Positions 43,321 through 53,957 of a stretch of 64,000 nucleotides of DNA are shown here, one piece after another. Source of the DNA: Petrolisthes cinctipes (lineage: Eukaryota > Arthropoda > Malacostraca > Decapoda > Porcellanidae). Location of the stretch: positions 4,343,501 through 4,407,500 of the forward strand of contig JAWQEG010000166.1 in NCBI GenBank assembly GCA_033782935.1. Direction: 5' to 3'. The notes under the pieces were generated by a model. That model saw nothing but the letters and a program-made list of their open reading frames with translations, ran no database searches and was not told the DNA's origin. Both the position numbers and the translations under genes were made by a program. Positions within the stretch are counted from its first letter, which is position 1. Each line of letters opens with the position of its first letter.

Positions 43321-43464
43321 AGCAGAGTGAGAGCAAAAAAAATTACGTGATCCCTAGTGAGACGGTGTTGAGAGGAGCGTCCTTTCCTTATCTCTTCTTC
43401 TCTTCCCTCCTTCTTCTATCCCTTCTATCCCTTCTTCTCCTCCTCCACGGTACTGAGAGTTGAG
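43321..43464 (+). other. Candidate spliced exon (probably non-coding)
   Basis: A pyrimidine-rich acceptor (AACCTTCCTTACAG, ending 43320) precedes 144 bp that end in GAG followed by a perfect GTAAGT donor at 43465. The segment is CT-rich in its second half and has no long frame, as expected for a 5' UTR exon. It could equally be chance. Confidence 0.3.
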
Positions 43465-43790
43465 GTAAGTGATGTTGCTGTTATTGTTGTTGTTGTTGTT
43501 GTTGTAGGTGTGGCCTGGCGGTGCGTGTGAGTGTGTGTGGGTGTGTGTGTGTTGGTTGATATTATTTATTCTCTCGCTCTCTTACTCGTTACCAAGCCTC
43601 CTCTACTGTCTACTCGGTCAATCTTCCTTCACTATGACTACAATTACTTACCTGCACTGAAAAGTAAATATAAAGTAAACATAAAGTAAAGGAAATAAAG
43701 GTATATATAAAGACAGTAAACAAAAAAAAAGTAAATATACGGAAACAATGCTTAATAAAACTAATAATAATTATGATAATAATGATAATC
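43465..43790. other. Intergenic; short GTT and GT runs
   Basis: GTT repeats at 43480-43505. Nothing else. Confidence 0.4.
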
Positions 43791-43795
43791 TTTAA

Positions 43796-43974
43796 GGGGG
43801 TAGTTCAGTGTTGGTAAATCTAGAGCAAGTGATTCCTCCAAACTCTTACAAGCAACTGGACACTATCACTGTTGAACGTTCTTCTAGTCCAGTTTGTTTC
43901 TTGGCATACTTTGGAGGAATCAAGACGCTCTATCACCAGGTCTCATACACGATCACAGGGTTTCTTAATTAAGG
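43796..43974. mobile_element. TTAA-bounded palindromic unit, type A
   Basis: TTAA at 43792-43795 and 43975-43978. Stems CAAGTGATTCCTCCAAAC and TTTGGAGGAATCAAGACG. Confidence 0.75.
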
Positions 43975-43982
43975 ACCCTCTG

Positions 43983-44122
43983 ATCGGTTAGGAAAATTGG
44001 AGACTTCTGATTCCTCCTGACCATGACACGAAACAAACTCCTTCTATATAGGTGTATGTGTTTCGTGTCAATATTTGAAGGAATCATTTAACTCCAACTT
44101 TCTGACTACATCACAGGATCCC
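43983..44122. mobile_element. TTAA-bounded palindromic unit, type C
   Basis: TTAA at 43979-43982 and 44123-44126. Ends GGACCCTCTGAT and ATCACAGGATCCC. Stems CTGATTCCTCCTGACCATG and TTTGAAGGAATCATTTAACT. Confidence 0.75.
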
Positions 44123-44167
44123 TTAAGTAATAACACACGCATATACCCATAACCTAATATAGAAAAA

Positions 44168-44640
44168 CAATAATAATAATAATAACAACAACAACATCAC
44201 AATTCTACCACTACAAGAACAATAATAATAATAATAACAACAACATCACAATTCTACCATCATAAAAACAACAACAACAACAACAACATATTAGCTACAA
44301 CACTGACAAAACACAACAACAACAACAACAAATTAGCCACAACACTGACAAACACAACAACAACAACAGCAACAACAACAACAACAACAAATTAGCCACA
44401 ACACTGACAAAACACAACAACAACAACAACAGCAAAAGCAAATTAGAGACAACACTGATAAAAACAAAACAAAACAACAACAGCAAATTAGCCACAAGAC
44501 AAACAAAAACAAAACAAAACAACAACAAATTAGCCACAAGACTGACAAAAACAAAACAACAACAACAGTAGTTACAACACAAAACAAAACAACACAACAA
44601 CAACAACAAAAGCAAAGTAGACACAACACAACAACACACC
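44168..44640 (+). repeat. AAC/AAT-rich repeat array
   Basis: AAC units mixed with TTAGCCACAACACTGACAAA segments repeated about every 60-70 bp. Confidence 0.85.
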
Positions 44641-44683
44641 TAATTTATTAAGTAAGGTAATTGACAAACTGTTAGTTCTTTTG

Positions 44684-44687
<4 letters not shown>

Positions 44688-44743
<56 letters not shown>
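44688..44743 (+). repeat. (GA)n microsatellite
   Basis: Uninterrupted AG dinucleotides. Confidence 0.95.
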
Positions 44744-44746
<3 letters not shown>

Positions 44747-44802
44747 ACAGTCCACAAACCAAGTATAACTAGAAATATTATATATATCGGTAATAATATA
44801 AC

Positions 44803-44806
<4 letters not shown>

Positions 44807-44853
<47 letters not shown>
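44807..44853 (+). repeat. (CA)n microsatellite
   Basis: Uninterrupted CA dinucleotides. Confidence 0.95.
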
Positions 44854-44855
<2 letters not shown>

Positions 44856-44904
44856 TAATGTATCATCACTAGTATATCTTACAATTGCGCCCGATAACCG
44901 AGTT

Positions 44905-45127
44905 TCATTTAAGTGACCTTGTGATGTAGTAAAAAAAATTGGAGATAAGTGAGTCCTTCAATCACTGTCACGAAACACCACCTATATGGGAGCTTGTTTC
45001 GTGGCATGGTCAGGAGGAATCGGAATCCTCTATTAGTACCATTGAGGGTGTTTGTTTTTTGGTATAATTATATAGGTTGGAGGAATCATTATGCCTTCCA
45101 ATTTACCAACAAAAGAATATCCCCTTT
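44905..45127. mobile_element. Palindromic unit, type C left joined to type B right
   Basis: GTGATGTAGTAAAAAAAATTGG through TGGTCAGGAGGAATCGG is type C. TTAGTACCATTGAGGGTG through GGTTGGAGGAATCATTATGC and CCTTCCAATTTACC is a type B right half. Confidence 0.65.
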
Positions 45128-45149
45128 TTAACTAAACAATCAGATGTTT

Positions 45150-45935
45150 AGTAAATATTTCAATAGACTGATCCTGATCATTTTACTCTTATCTCTTGCT
45201 CTCTGTCTTCTTTTTATCCATTTTTTCCTATCTATCTATCTATCTATCTATCTATCTCATTCCTTTATTCTCCTCCACCCTTCCTCGTTTCTCTTCATTC
45301 TTTCTCCTTCCTTCCTTCCTTTCTTCCTTCCTAATCTTCCCTTATCCTTCTTTCCTCCTCATTTGTAGTTCTCCATTCTTTCCCTTCTTCAATTTTCCTC
45401 ATTCCTCTCTCCCTCTTCCGTTCCTCATTTCTCTCTCCTTCCATCATTTAATCCTTCCTTTCCTTCTCATTCTCCTCCATTCCTTCCTCCCTCCCCTCAT
45501 TCCTTCCCTTCCTTCCCTCCCATTCCTCTCTCCATTTCTTCCTCCCTCCCCTCAATCCTTCCTTTCTTCCTCTCTCTCCTTATACTCCCTCCCCTCTCTC
45601 CTTCCCTTCCTTTCCTCCCTCCCTTCTTTCTTTCCTTCCTCCCTCACTTCATTCCTTCCCTCCCATTCCTCTCTCCCATCCTTCTTCTCCATCCTCCATT
45701 CCTTCCTTCATCTCTCCCCTCATTCCTTTCCTTCCCTTCCTCCTCGCCCTCCTCCATTCCTTCCTCCCTTCCATCCTCTCTCCCTCTCTTCCCTCATTCC
45801 TTCCCTTCCTCCCTCTCTCCTTCCTTTCCTTCCCATTCCTCTCCCTCCTCCATTCCTTCCTCCCTCCCTCTCTCCTTCCTCCTTTCCCTCATTCCTTCCC
45901 TTCCTTCCTTCCTACCTCCCTGCCTCATATCACCT
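45150..45935 (+). repeat. Polypyrimidine tract, (CTTC)n/(CTCC)n
   Basis: About 780 bp of nearly pure C/T on +, including a TATC run at 45232-45257. It may form triplex DNA. Frames here are compositional. Confidence 0.9.
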
Positions 45936-45996
45936 CCGCCTGACTATTGAGGACACTTTTCATCTTCCCCACATTAATAACTTCCAGACGTGCCAA

Positions 45997-46290
45997 GAGT
46001 GAGTGAGTGAGTGAGAATGAGTTTGTGAGTGAGTGAGTGAGTGAGAATGAGTTTGTGAGTGAGTGAGTGAGAATGAGAGAAAAAGAGGGTGAGTAAGTGT
46101 GTGTGAGTGAAAGCCAGTGAAGAAGAGAGGGTGATGGAAAGAAAATCAATGAGTGAGTGAGTGAGTGAGAAAGAGAATGAGTGTGTGAGCTAGAGTGAGA
46201 GTCAGTGAGGAAGAGAGGGTGAATGAATAAGTGAGAAAGAGAAAGTGTGTGAGTGAGTGAGTGTGTGAGTGATAAGAGAAGTGAGTAAGG
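45997..46290 (+). repeat. (GTGA)n repeat array
   Basis: GTGAGTGAGTGAG blocks alternate with GAATGAGTTTGTGA. Confidence 0.9.
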
Positions 46291-46382
46291 GACAAAGTAT
46301 ATCTCAATTTGACGTCAACATTATACCCTATTTTTACTATCATCATTAATAAGCCATTTTTCTTTTTTCCCCCTAGAGTTAA

Positions 46383-46543
46383 GGTGATAATTCTGTTTTT
46401 GTTACATTGGAGTGCCATGAATCCTCCAAAGTATGCTAGGAAACAACAGGACCAGAAGAGCACAACAAATAATGGTGTTCTGTTGCTTGGAATAGTTTGG
46501 AGGATTCGGTTGCTCCAGATTTACCAACACAAAACTTGACCCC
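46383..46543. mobile_element. TTAA-bounded palindromic unit, type A, inverted
   Basis: TTAA at 46379-46382 and 46544-46547. Read in reverse relative to the other A units: ATCCTCCAAAGTATGC on the left, TTTGGAGGATTCGGTTGCTC on the right. Confidence 0.7.
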
Positions 46544-46547
46544 TTAA

Positions 46548-47185
46548 CCAGGCAAAGGATCCATGCAGCTCCTAGGCTCTAATTATGAACCTTTAGTGGG
46601 GTCATTGTTAGAGAGTGCAGAGGGTCCCCAACACACCATCTCTCACTCCCTGTATCGTAGTGAGAGGTTTATTATTCAAAAGTGGAGAGTGAGAGTAGTA
46701 ATAGTGGTAATGTTAGTGGGAATAGTGGCAGCAGGTTGATCAGACAGAGTAGTAATAATGATAATGTTAGTGGTAATGGTAGTGGGAATAGTGGAACAGG
46801 TAGAAGATAGTGAGTGTAGTAATAATAGTGACGATGTTATAGTCCGAGCAATGGTTAATTAAGTAGAACCTGGCACTAAAACATATATAAGATTTTATTA
46901 CTGATCTTGTATATTTGTGATCAGGGTCCTGAGTTGAAATCTGATGGAGTCCAGACGGAAAATGTTGATCATTTTTCAGTATCCAAGATGGCTGACAACC
47001 ACACTGACAAATTAAACAATGTTCAAAACATTATTATTAATATTTTGTAACATCATACCAGATCATTCTTATTTTATAACTTTTACCTAGATATGGTTAC
47101 AATAGACAAGATATACATATTCACTAACACACACACACACACACATCAGGATTATAATATAATATACTATGGTCCATCCTTTTCA
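46548..47185. other. Intergenic; no gene recognised
   Basis: Simple AGTGGTAAT-rich runs near 46700-46830. No gene. Confidence 0.4.
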
Positions 47186-47189
47186 TTTA

Positions 47190-47670
47190 GGTGCTTCCCA
47201 AAAACTCCAGATTGTATAAAAAAAATAACCCATAAAATTCCCCAAGTATTGGTACTGGCAGATATTCTGTTTAATGGCCCAGTCTGGAGATAATAGCAAT
47301 AATTATAAAAATAGTAGATATAATAATTCTGTTCCTGTTAAAATTTTGGTTAGTTTTTGGTTGATTTTGGTTAATTCGGGAGCTTCAAAAAACTTCAGAT
47401 TGTACAAAAACATAGCCCATGAAATTTGCCATCTACTGGTACTAGCAGATAGTCTGTTAAAGGGCCCAGTCTGGAGATAATAACATTAATTATACTAATA
47501 GTAGGTATAATAATTCTGTTTCGGTCAATATTTTGGTTTGTTTTTGGATGTTTTGGGTTGACTCAAATGCTGTAGACTAATTCTGATTATGTCAAAAAAT
47601 AGACAATAAAATTCCGCATCTATTGGTACTAGCAGATAATCTCTTTAATAGCCCAGTTAACAGCGGAAAA
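47190..47670 (+). repeat. ~182-bp tandem repeat, three diverged copies
   Basis: Units near 47210, 47390 and 47573 share CAGATTGTA/CAAAAA, TGGTACTNGCAGATA, GGCCCAGTCTGGAGATAATA and TTTTGGTTAGTTTTTGG. Confidence 0.8.
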
Positions 47671-47921
47671 TCCATATATTCCATTAGGACTAAGTTTTAT
47701 CATTTTTTTTTATAGTTTTTGGATAATTTTGGATTATTTTTCCCGCTTGGAGATAGTGTTCTGGCGGGAACGTAGCACTGTGTTGTGATTGGGCAAGGAA
47801 CCTGTGTGTAAAGTTGGTCATGTATGGCAAGCGATGGATGGTGTGCAGGCATTAAAAAAAAATATATATATATATTATTGTCATTATTAATATGTATCTA
47901 TCAACTATATATTCTAATATA

Positions 47922-47927
<6 letters not shown>

Positions 47928-47997
<70 letters not shown>

Positions 47998-48175
47998 ATA
48001 ATTATTATTATTATAATATATTGATTAATCATTATTATTATTATTTTTATTATTATTATGTATCTATCAATTATATATTATGATATACTTATTTATTATC
48101 ATTATTATTATTATTATTATTATAATTATCATTATTATTATTATTATTATTATAATTATCATTATTATTATTATA
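47928..48175 (+). repeat. (ATT)n microsatellite region
   Basis: Long TTA/ATT runs interrupted by short unique AT-rich words. Confidence 0.95.
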
Positions 48176-48611
48176 TATTCATTAATTATAATTCTGTCTG
48201 TTAACTCTTTATATCAGCTCTCACGATGATTTTACTATGCATATAAATCATATAAAGTATATAATATATACATATTAAATATATTATAATAAATATACGC
48301 ATCTACATCTCTGGTACTCACAATTATTCAGGAGAAAATAGAAGAACTCAGTTGAAGAGACATGCCATTGCCAATGTTTTTCTTCACTACACATGGGCCC
48401 ATAGTACCTTCCGCGTAGTAAAGTAGTTCCCAATTATTTCTTAATGTTATTAAAAATGCTCAACATTTCGGAAGTGGTCTCCATCTGATTTAAAATAAGC
48501 AGCAGTTGATTGACAATTACATGAAAAAAAAAAAAATCATATATCTTTCAAAGCTAGGTAAAAAATATTATACATAGTACATTACATGTACTGCAGTGTT
48601 GGTTAATTAAT
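48176..48611. other. Intergenic; no gene recognised
   Basis: AT-rich, nothing identified. Confidence 0.4.
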
Positions 48612-48849
48612 CAGGGCCCGTATTCACAAAAGCAAAGTTCACTCTTAACTTAAAATTTTGTTCGTAAGCATCTATTCATGGCGAGGACTAGTACCCGACA
48701 CTGCTTCGAAATCATAACAACAGCTCATACAAATAGAATAGCAAAACCATTCACTGCTTCGAAATGAACCTGAAACAATATGGTGAGGTCAGAATTGCAA
48801 ACATACGAACAAGTCCAAACTCTAAGATGTTTTGTGAATACCGGCCCTG
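48612..48849. mobile_element. 238-bp MITE, hAT-like ends
   Basis: CAGGGCCCGTATTCACAAAA at the left and its near complement at the right. The interior has a duplicated CACTGCTTCGAAAT. The flanking 8-mers (TAATTAAT and GAGTAAAT) match only partly. Confidence 0.7.
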
Positions 48850-48952
48850 GAGTAAATGATTCCTCCAAACTATTCCAAGCAACAGTCCACCATTATTTCT
48901 GTTAATCTGGTCCTGTCTGTTTCCTGTCATATTTTGGAGGTATTAAGGTACT
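48850..48952. mobile_element. Palindromic unit, type A fragment
   Basis: GGAGTAAATGATTCCTCC and the partner TTTTGGAGGTATTAAGG. The left end is cut by the adjacent MITE. Confidence 0.6.
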
Positions 48953-49270
48953 AGCTTCTGGCTAGCACAGTGGTAGAGGCTGTGGCCCAGTGTTCGATCC
49001 TTGCTCGGGACACGTTAAAACTGCCACTGATGCCAGAGGTTACCACCCCTGTGAGCAAGGGGTGGGGGGTTTGAGTCGGCTGTCTGAGGTCTTTCCATTT
49101 CTCCTTACGCAGCCATAGCCGAAGCTGACTCGGGTCTCACGTGGGTGGAGAGGGCTCTGGGCCACTCATCATCCTTGTGATGTGTGCTATAGTTGTGTTT
49201 CATACACACAGTGTGTGCTACACTCTGTCCCATTGACTGCCACTCATTGGCGGACCTTTAACCTTTATAA
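48953..49270 (+). mobile_element. tRNA-derived SINE
   Basis: RNA polymerase III promoter boxes are readable: an A box (TAGCACAGTGG, 48963-48973) and a B box (TGTTCGATCC, 48991-49000) with tRNA-like spacing. A unique ~250-bp body follows (GGGGTTTGAGTCGGCTGTC, CTCACGTGGGTGGAGAGGGC). It does not fold as a complete tRNA. The 3' boundary is uncertain. Confidence 0.65.
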
Positions 49271-49417
49271 CGTGCTGTATACCCAGTCTTCATTCCTTTC
49301 CTTCCCTTCTCTCACACTTCTCCCATTCTTTCTCCTCCTCCTCTTCCTTTTTCCCCAATCCTTCCTCCTCCTTCTTCCCCTTCCTCTCCCATCTCTCCTC
49401 CTCCTGCTAAAAGTGCC

Positions 49418-49511
49418 AATGAAGGCCACTACTACTACTACCACTGCAACCACCACTACTATTATCACTACTACCACCACCACTGCTACTACTATCACAA
49501 ATACTACTACA

Positions 49512-49545
<34 letters not shown>

Positions 49546-49690
49546 GAATTTTATTACTACTTCTACAATACAACCATCACCCTTACAACTTCTACCAGTA
49601 GTATTATTCATATCCCAATTCTACAACTACTACCACCACTACTACCACTATTGCTACTACTACTACTATTACTATTACTACTACTCTCTT
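49418..49690 (+). repeat. (ACT)n/(AAT)n trinucleotide region
   Basis: ACT, ACC and AAT units with small interruptions. Confidence 0.9.
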
Positions 49691-49797
49691 TCAAATTACA
49701 AAGTACTCATAAATCAAAGACCAAGCAATATAACATTACACAATTTAATGATAACGCAAAGTAATAGAAATTCAATTACCTTCATTACCACTACACT

Positions 49798-49882
49798 CAC
49801 CTACCACCACCACCACCTCTACCTCTACCACCACCTCCACCACCACTATCACTACCACCACCACCACCACTACCAGCACTAC
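49798..49882 (+). repeat. (CCA)n/(CTA)n region
   Basis: ACC-rich trinucleotides. Confidence 0.9.
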
Positions 49883-49955
49883 TCCGCTGAGTATATCCTG
49901 ATTATTATTATATAATGAAAATAATGGGTTTGATTAGGTCATTTTATGCGCAGAC

Positions 49956-49958
<3 letters not shown>

Positions 49959-49997
<39 letters not shown>
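49959..49997 (+). repeat. (GA)n microsatellite
   Basis: GA run followed by G-rich bases. Confidence 0.95.
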
Positions 49998-49999
<2 letters not shown>

Positions 50000-50099
50000 G
50001 GGGGGGAGGTCTGTGTGTGTTATAGGTGACTTATAACAATGACTACTGATAATAATGATCACCGCTAATGCCTGATAGTTTCACCATTAATTAAATAGC

Positions 50100-50520
50100 C
50101 TCCATTACCACACAACACACTGCAACAACAAAATTAACTACCACTACAACGTACTACCATTTACCACCACTACCACTCATACACAATCCAGAACCACTCA
50201 CACAAAAATAACTACCACTCAAACTACTACAACGCACTACCGTTCTACCACAACTACCACTAATACAAAACCCAGTACCATACAACAAAACTAACCACCA
50301 TCAACACAACCAATAATGCATAATCCAGTACCACACACAAAAATAACTACCACTACAACGCACTATAGTACCATTTACCACAACTACCACTCATACATAA
50401 TCCAGTACCACACACACACAAAAATAACTACCACTCAAACCACTACCACTACAATTTACCACCACTACCACTAACAAAAAAAATCCAATTCCACATAAAC
50501 AAAACTCCACCACTACTAGT
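50100..50520 (+). repeat. ACC/ACT-rich minisatellite
   Basis: Diverged units contain AAAATAACTACCACT, CTACAACGCACTA and ACCACTCATACA(C/T)AATCCAG about every 80-100 bp. Confidence 0.75.
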
Positions 50521-50653
50521 ACCACACTGAGTGGAGCCAGAACCAGATGCTATACTGTATTGTATTAGCCTTTAACCTTTGAACGCGTTGTGTGAGTCTG
50601 TGTTAAAGATGACCTGCCTACCCTTACCTCGGGGTATCTGTCTGTGCGAGTGC

Positions 50654-50856
50654 ATGTGTGTGTGTGTGTGTGTGTGCGAAGCTGTGTGTGTGTGTGCGTG
50701 TGTGTGTGTGTGAAGCTGTCTGTGTGTGTGTGTGTGTGTGTATGTGCGAAGCTGTCTGTGTATGTGTGTGTGTATGTGTGTGCCTGTGTGTGTGTGTGCG
50801 CGCGCGAAACTGTCTGTGTGAATGTGTGAATGTGTGTGTGTGTGTGTGTGTGTGTG
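50654..50856 (+). repeat. (GT)n microsatellite with GCGAAGCTG interruptions
   Basis: GT runs broken several times by a GCGAAGCTGT-type motif, giving a compound minisatellite. Confidence 0.9.
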
Positions 50857-50896
50857 ATGGTTTTCTGTAGAAACAAATGATCGTTATATGTATTAA

Positions 50897-51062
50897 GGGG
50901 AGAACATCTTTTTATTGGAGGTAAATTGGAGGGCTGCTGACTCCTCCGCACTATCCCAGGAAATAAAAAATCACCTCAGTATTGCTAATTGGGCATCTGT
51001 TTTGTAACTTATTAGTCTGTAGGAATCAGTAGACCTCCAGATTACCGTCAGGAATTTCCTCC
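50897..51062. mobile_element. TTAA-bounded palindromic unit, type B
   Basis: TTAA at 50893-50896 and 51063-51066. GGTAAATTGGAGGGCTGCTG on the left and GTAGGAATCAGTAGACCTCC on the right. Confidence 0.7.
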
Positions 51063-51124
51063 TTAAAACTTCAGGAAGACAGACCAACGTACTGTTCTGT
51101 ACACTTGTCATTTAGGTACAGTAC

Positions 51125-51383
51125 AGTTGGCCACAAGATTCCCTGAACACGTCTAGTGAAATGTGGCAACCATATCGCGTTTGATAACTCCAGAGTAGTA
51201 AAATAAAAATGGCTTTAATATTCTCTGCATAGAATATTTTCACTTTGTTTCCAATCGACCAATCTGCGTTCATGATACATTCTGAGTAATTCACTCGTGA
51301 AATTTTACTACTCTCTGGAGTAAACAAACGCTATATGGTTGCCACATCTCGCTAGACGTGTTCAGGGAATCTTGTAACCAACT
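51125..51383. mobile_element. GTAC-flanked inverted-repeat element, 259 bp
   Basis: ~85-bp arms start AGTTGGCCACAAGATTCCC and end with the complement. GTAC at 51121-51124 and 51384-51387. No coding. Confidence 0.8.
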
Positions 51384-51466
51384 GTACAATACTCAGCATA
51401 AAGTAACTTCAGTCCTGTGTGAATAATATTAGTAAAAGGGGATAAATCTGGAGCGACTGATTCTAA

Positions 51467-51546
51467 ATGGGAGATTCTTTTGTTTGTGAATTGGAAGGTC
51501 TCTTATTCCTCCAAACTATGCTACGAAGCAGATCCCCTATCAGTAC
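51467..51546. mobile_element. Left half of a type B palindromic unit (continues at 53468)
   Basis: GAATTGGAAGGTCTCTTATTC then CCTCCAAACTATGC, ending at the GTAC (51543-51546) that flanks the foldback. Confidence 0.7.
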
Positions 51547-52273
51547 AGTCTCCTCCACTGCCGCGTTCACCACTCAGCGTTTTCAATGCGTGTAACCCAC
51601 AAGTGTGAATCGCCAGTTTCGACTCTCTTACACGAAACACTTGCCAGTATGATTTTAGGGGAGGGTGTTGGGGGATCGGGGGTGTAGGGTGGGGGGATGG
51701 GAATGGTGAGGTGATGTAGGCAAGATGAGGTGGTGTAGGATTATAGAGACCAGGGAAGATTAGTGAAAGGAATAATTACAAAACTCCTCCAGGGAAGGTG
51801 GACGTGGAGGAGTGGGTGGATGTGAGGTTCGGGTGTGTTTGGTCACTAACTTTGGGAGCCTCTGGTTTTTATTTATCTATATATTTTTTTTATATTCTTA
51901 TTACATAGGAAAGCAACTGTATACAACAAAATGTTCTTACACACTAGCTATATAGACTGCATTATTCTGATATGCATATTTTGCTGTTAATGCTTCTGTT
52001 TTGACTGGCCGCATCTTGTTTACTGTTGTCAATCCCTGCATTTCGAAAAGTTAATTAACTGACTGACGAATCATTAGCTTATTACGATGATCATAGACAT
52101 CTGTACTAAAGAGACGATTATATTCTCAGATATAACGTTGATACAGATTGACTTACACTCTATAGATCTATATATTCGAAATAACTACACATGCAAACGA
52201 TGACCTAATTTAATTTCAACAGCTTAGGCCGTACAGCTATCATGATTATGATAAGTTGATAAACCACATCCAT

Positions 52274-52308
<35 letters not shown>

Positions 52309-52357
52309 CATTGCGCCATGGCGTCAATCAACAGGCAGACAACAATACATACGGGTA

Positions 52358-52399
<42 letters not shown>

Positions 52400-53467
52400 C
52401 ACGAAAACATAACAGAATGAAGCACAAGCATACAGACAAATATTTACATTATGACCTACTTAAATCCAACAAAATCGTCGAGGGTGGCGTACCATAAGTT
52501 CCTCCAACATCCATAGGTGAAGGTGACTTAGTGAATGTCACGGTGATGCAGGACAATAAAGGTGTGTGTGTGTGTGTGTAGAAGGATGGCACCTAACACA
52601 CTCTCGACTTATGATAATTTATGTTGGCATCTTTGCTCAATCTGTCAGTGACCACATAGTAATGAGAACACTGGAAGCTGTCAAAGTTCACTATGAAATG
52701 ATCAATCTATAATAAAATGTTCATGTTACCCTTGGTTGGAGCTGAAAGGAAATTATTATGACAATTGCCGATACACAACTACCACTACCCAGAATACTAA
52801 ATAAATATCTGGAATGCATTATTATTGACAAAAATAGTCATCGTCACATACTAATAAGCAGTTTACAACGATAAACATTTAGGGGCGAGCCTATAGTAAA
52901 TTATGGTCAACTGTGGTTGTGTGTCATGTTCTTGCAACATGTTACGTGCTCTGACTTTACACTCGAAATATTATACTTTTCTTAAAGTTAATATAAGTAA
53001 CTTTATCATGCAGAACATGTAATACTACTAACTCTACGATGTGTTGGTTTTTACTGGCCGAGGATGAACATTCATAATGATGGACAACATCGAAGGCTAA
53101 CTGCTGCCTTCCTACCTGACCAACGTGACTGTTGCCGTAAGAGTGCATAGTACTGAAAACACACACACTGACAAGGGATTCTCCTTTCCATCAAATGTTG
53201 TGGTAAAAAAAGTCATGTTTGTTTTGCAGTATTATTTATTCTGTTAGTTTTTATGTTAGTTTTGTATTATTCCTTCCACAAACCTTCCCCCTCTACAATC
53301 CCCCCTACTCTGCTTCCCTACACCACCTCACCACTCCCATCCCCCCGATCCCCCAGCATCCTCCCCTAAACTCATACTGGCAAGTGTTTCAGGGTAAGAG
53401 AGTTGAAACTGGGGTACTGTACATACATTGACAACGCTGAGTGATGAACGCAGCAATGGAGGAGATT
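51547..53467. mobile_element. GTAC-flanked foldback element, 1921 bp
   Basis: ~200-bp arms, 51547-51745 and about 53270-53467, start A(G/A)TCTCCTCCA. GTAC at 51543-51546 and 53468-53471. It has inserted in the loop of a type B palindromic unit, whose other half starts at 53468. The spacer holds AT-rich sequence, a poly-T run (about 52277-52304) and a CA run (52361-52398). I see no transposase. Confidence 0.82.
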
Positions 53468-53545
53468 GTACCACTGACGGCATCTGTTATTTGGCATAGT
53501 TAGGTGAAAGTAGGGGCCTTAAAATTCACTAAATAGAATTTGCCC
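53468..53545. mobile_element. Right half of the interrupted type B palindromic unit
   Basis: GTACCACTGACGGCATCTG then TTTGGCATAGTTAGGTG. Ends at TTAA 53546-53549, which also starts the next type A fragment. Confidence 0.7.
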
Positions 53546-53549
53546 TTAA

Positions 53550-53663
53550 ACAATATTTCTAGCAACTGACCACCACTATTTTTGTTCATCCGGTCAAGTT
53601 TCCAGGCATACTTTGGAAGAATCAAGGTACTCTGATGTTCAGTACCAAAAGTATACTCTCTCA
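53550..53663. mobile_element. Palindromic unit, type A fragment
   Basis: Between TTAA 53546-53549 and TTAA 53664-53667. The left stem is mostly lost; the right stem TTTGGAAGAATCAAGGTACT is kept. Confidence 0.6.
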
Positions 53664-53695
53664 TTAAACACTCACAACACTAGGATGGCCCAGAG

Positions 53696-53957
53696 GCATA
53701 TTATCCAAGTCTGGCGGGCTACCGCTTACTCTGGGCCAAAATGTTGGCGGTTGGAAGGAGAATAACGTTTGGGTTATAACGATAAAACCAACCATGGGAT
53801 AATCTTTGAAATAGTTTCATTCTCAATCCCAGCTTATTTTACCTAAAATAAATAAGATCTAACCTGACCTAACCTAACCTAACCGAAACTGGACCTAACC
53901 TTAACCTAACCAAATCAAGCACTGACATATACCCTTCCAGACTTGGATAATATGCGG
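53696..53957. mobile_element. Inverted-repeat element with CCTAA-rich interior (first)
   Basis: CATATTATCCAAGTCTGG on the left and its complement CCAGACTTGGATAATATG near 53937. The interior includes CCTAACCTAACCTAACC. Confidence 0.6.

Noticed and set aside
45196..46002. 268-codon open frame, Ser/Pro/Leu/Phe-rich
   Set aside because: Translation of the polypyrimidine tract.
48953..49025. Functional tRNA gene
   Set aside because: A and B boxes are present, but the acceptor and anticodon stems do not form; better explained as a SINE head.
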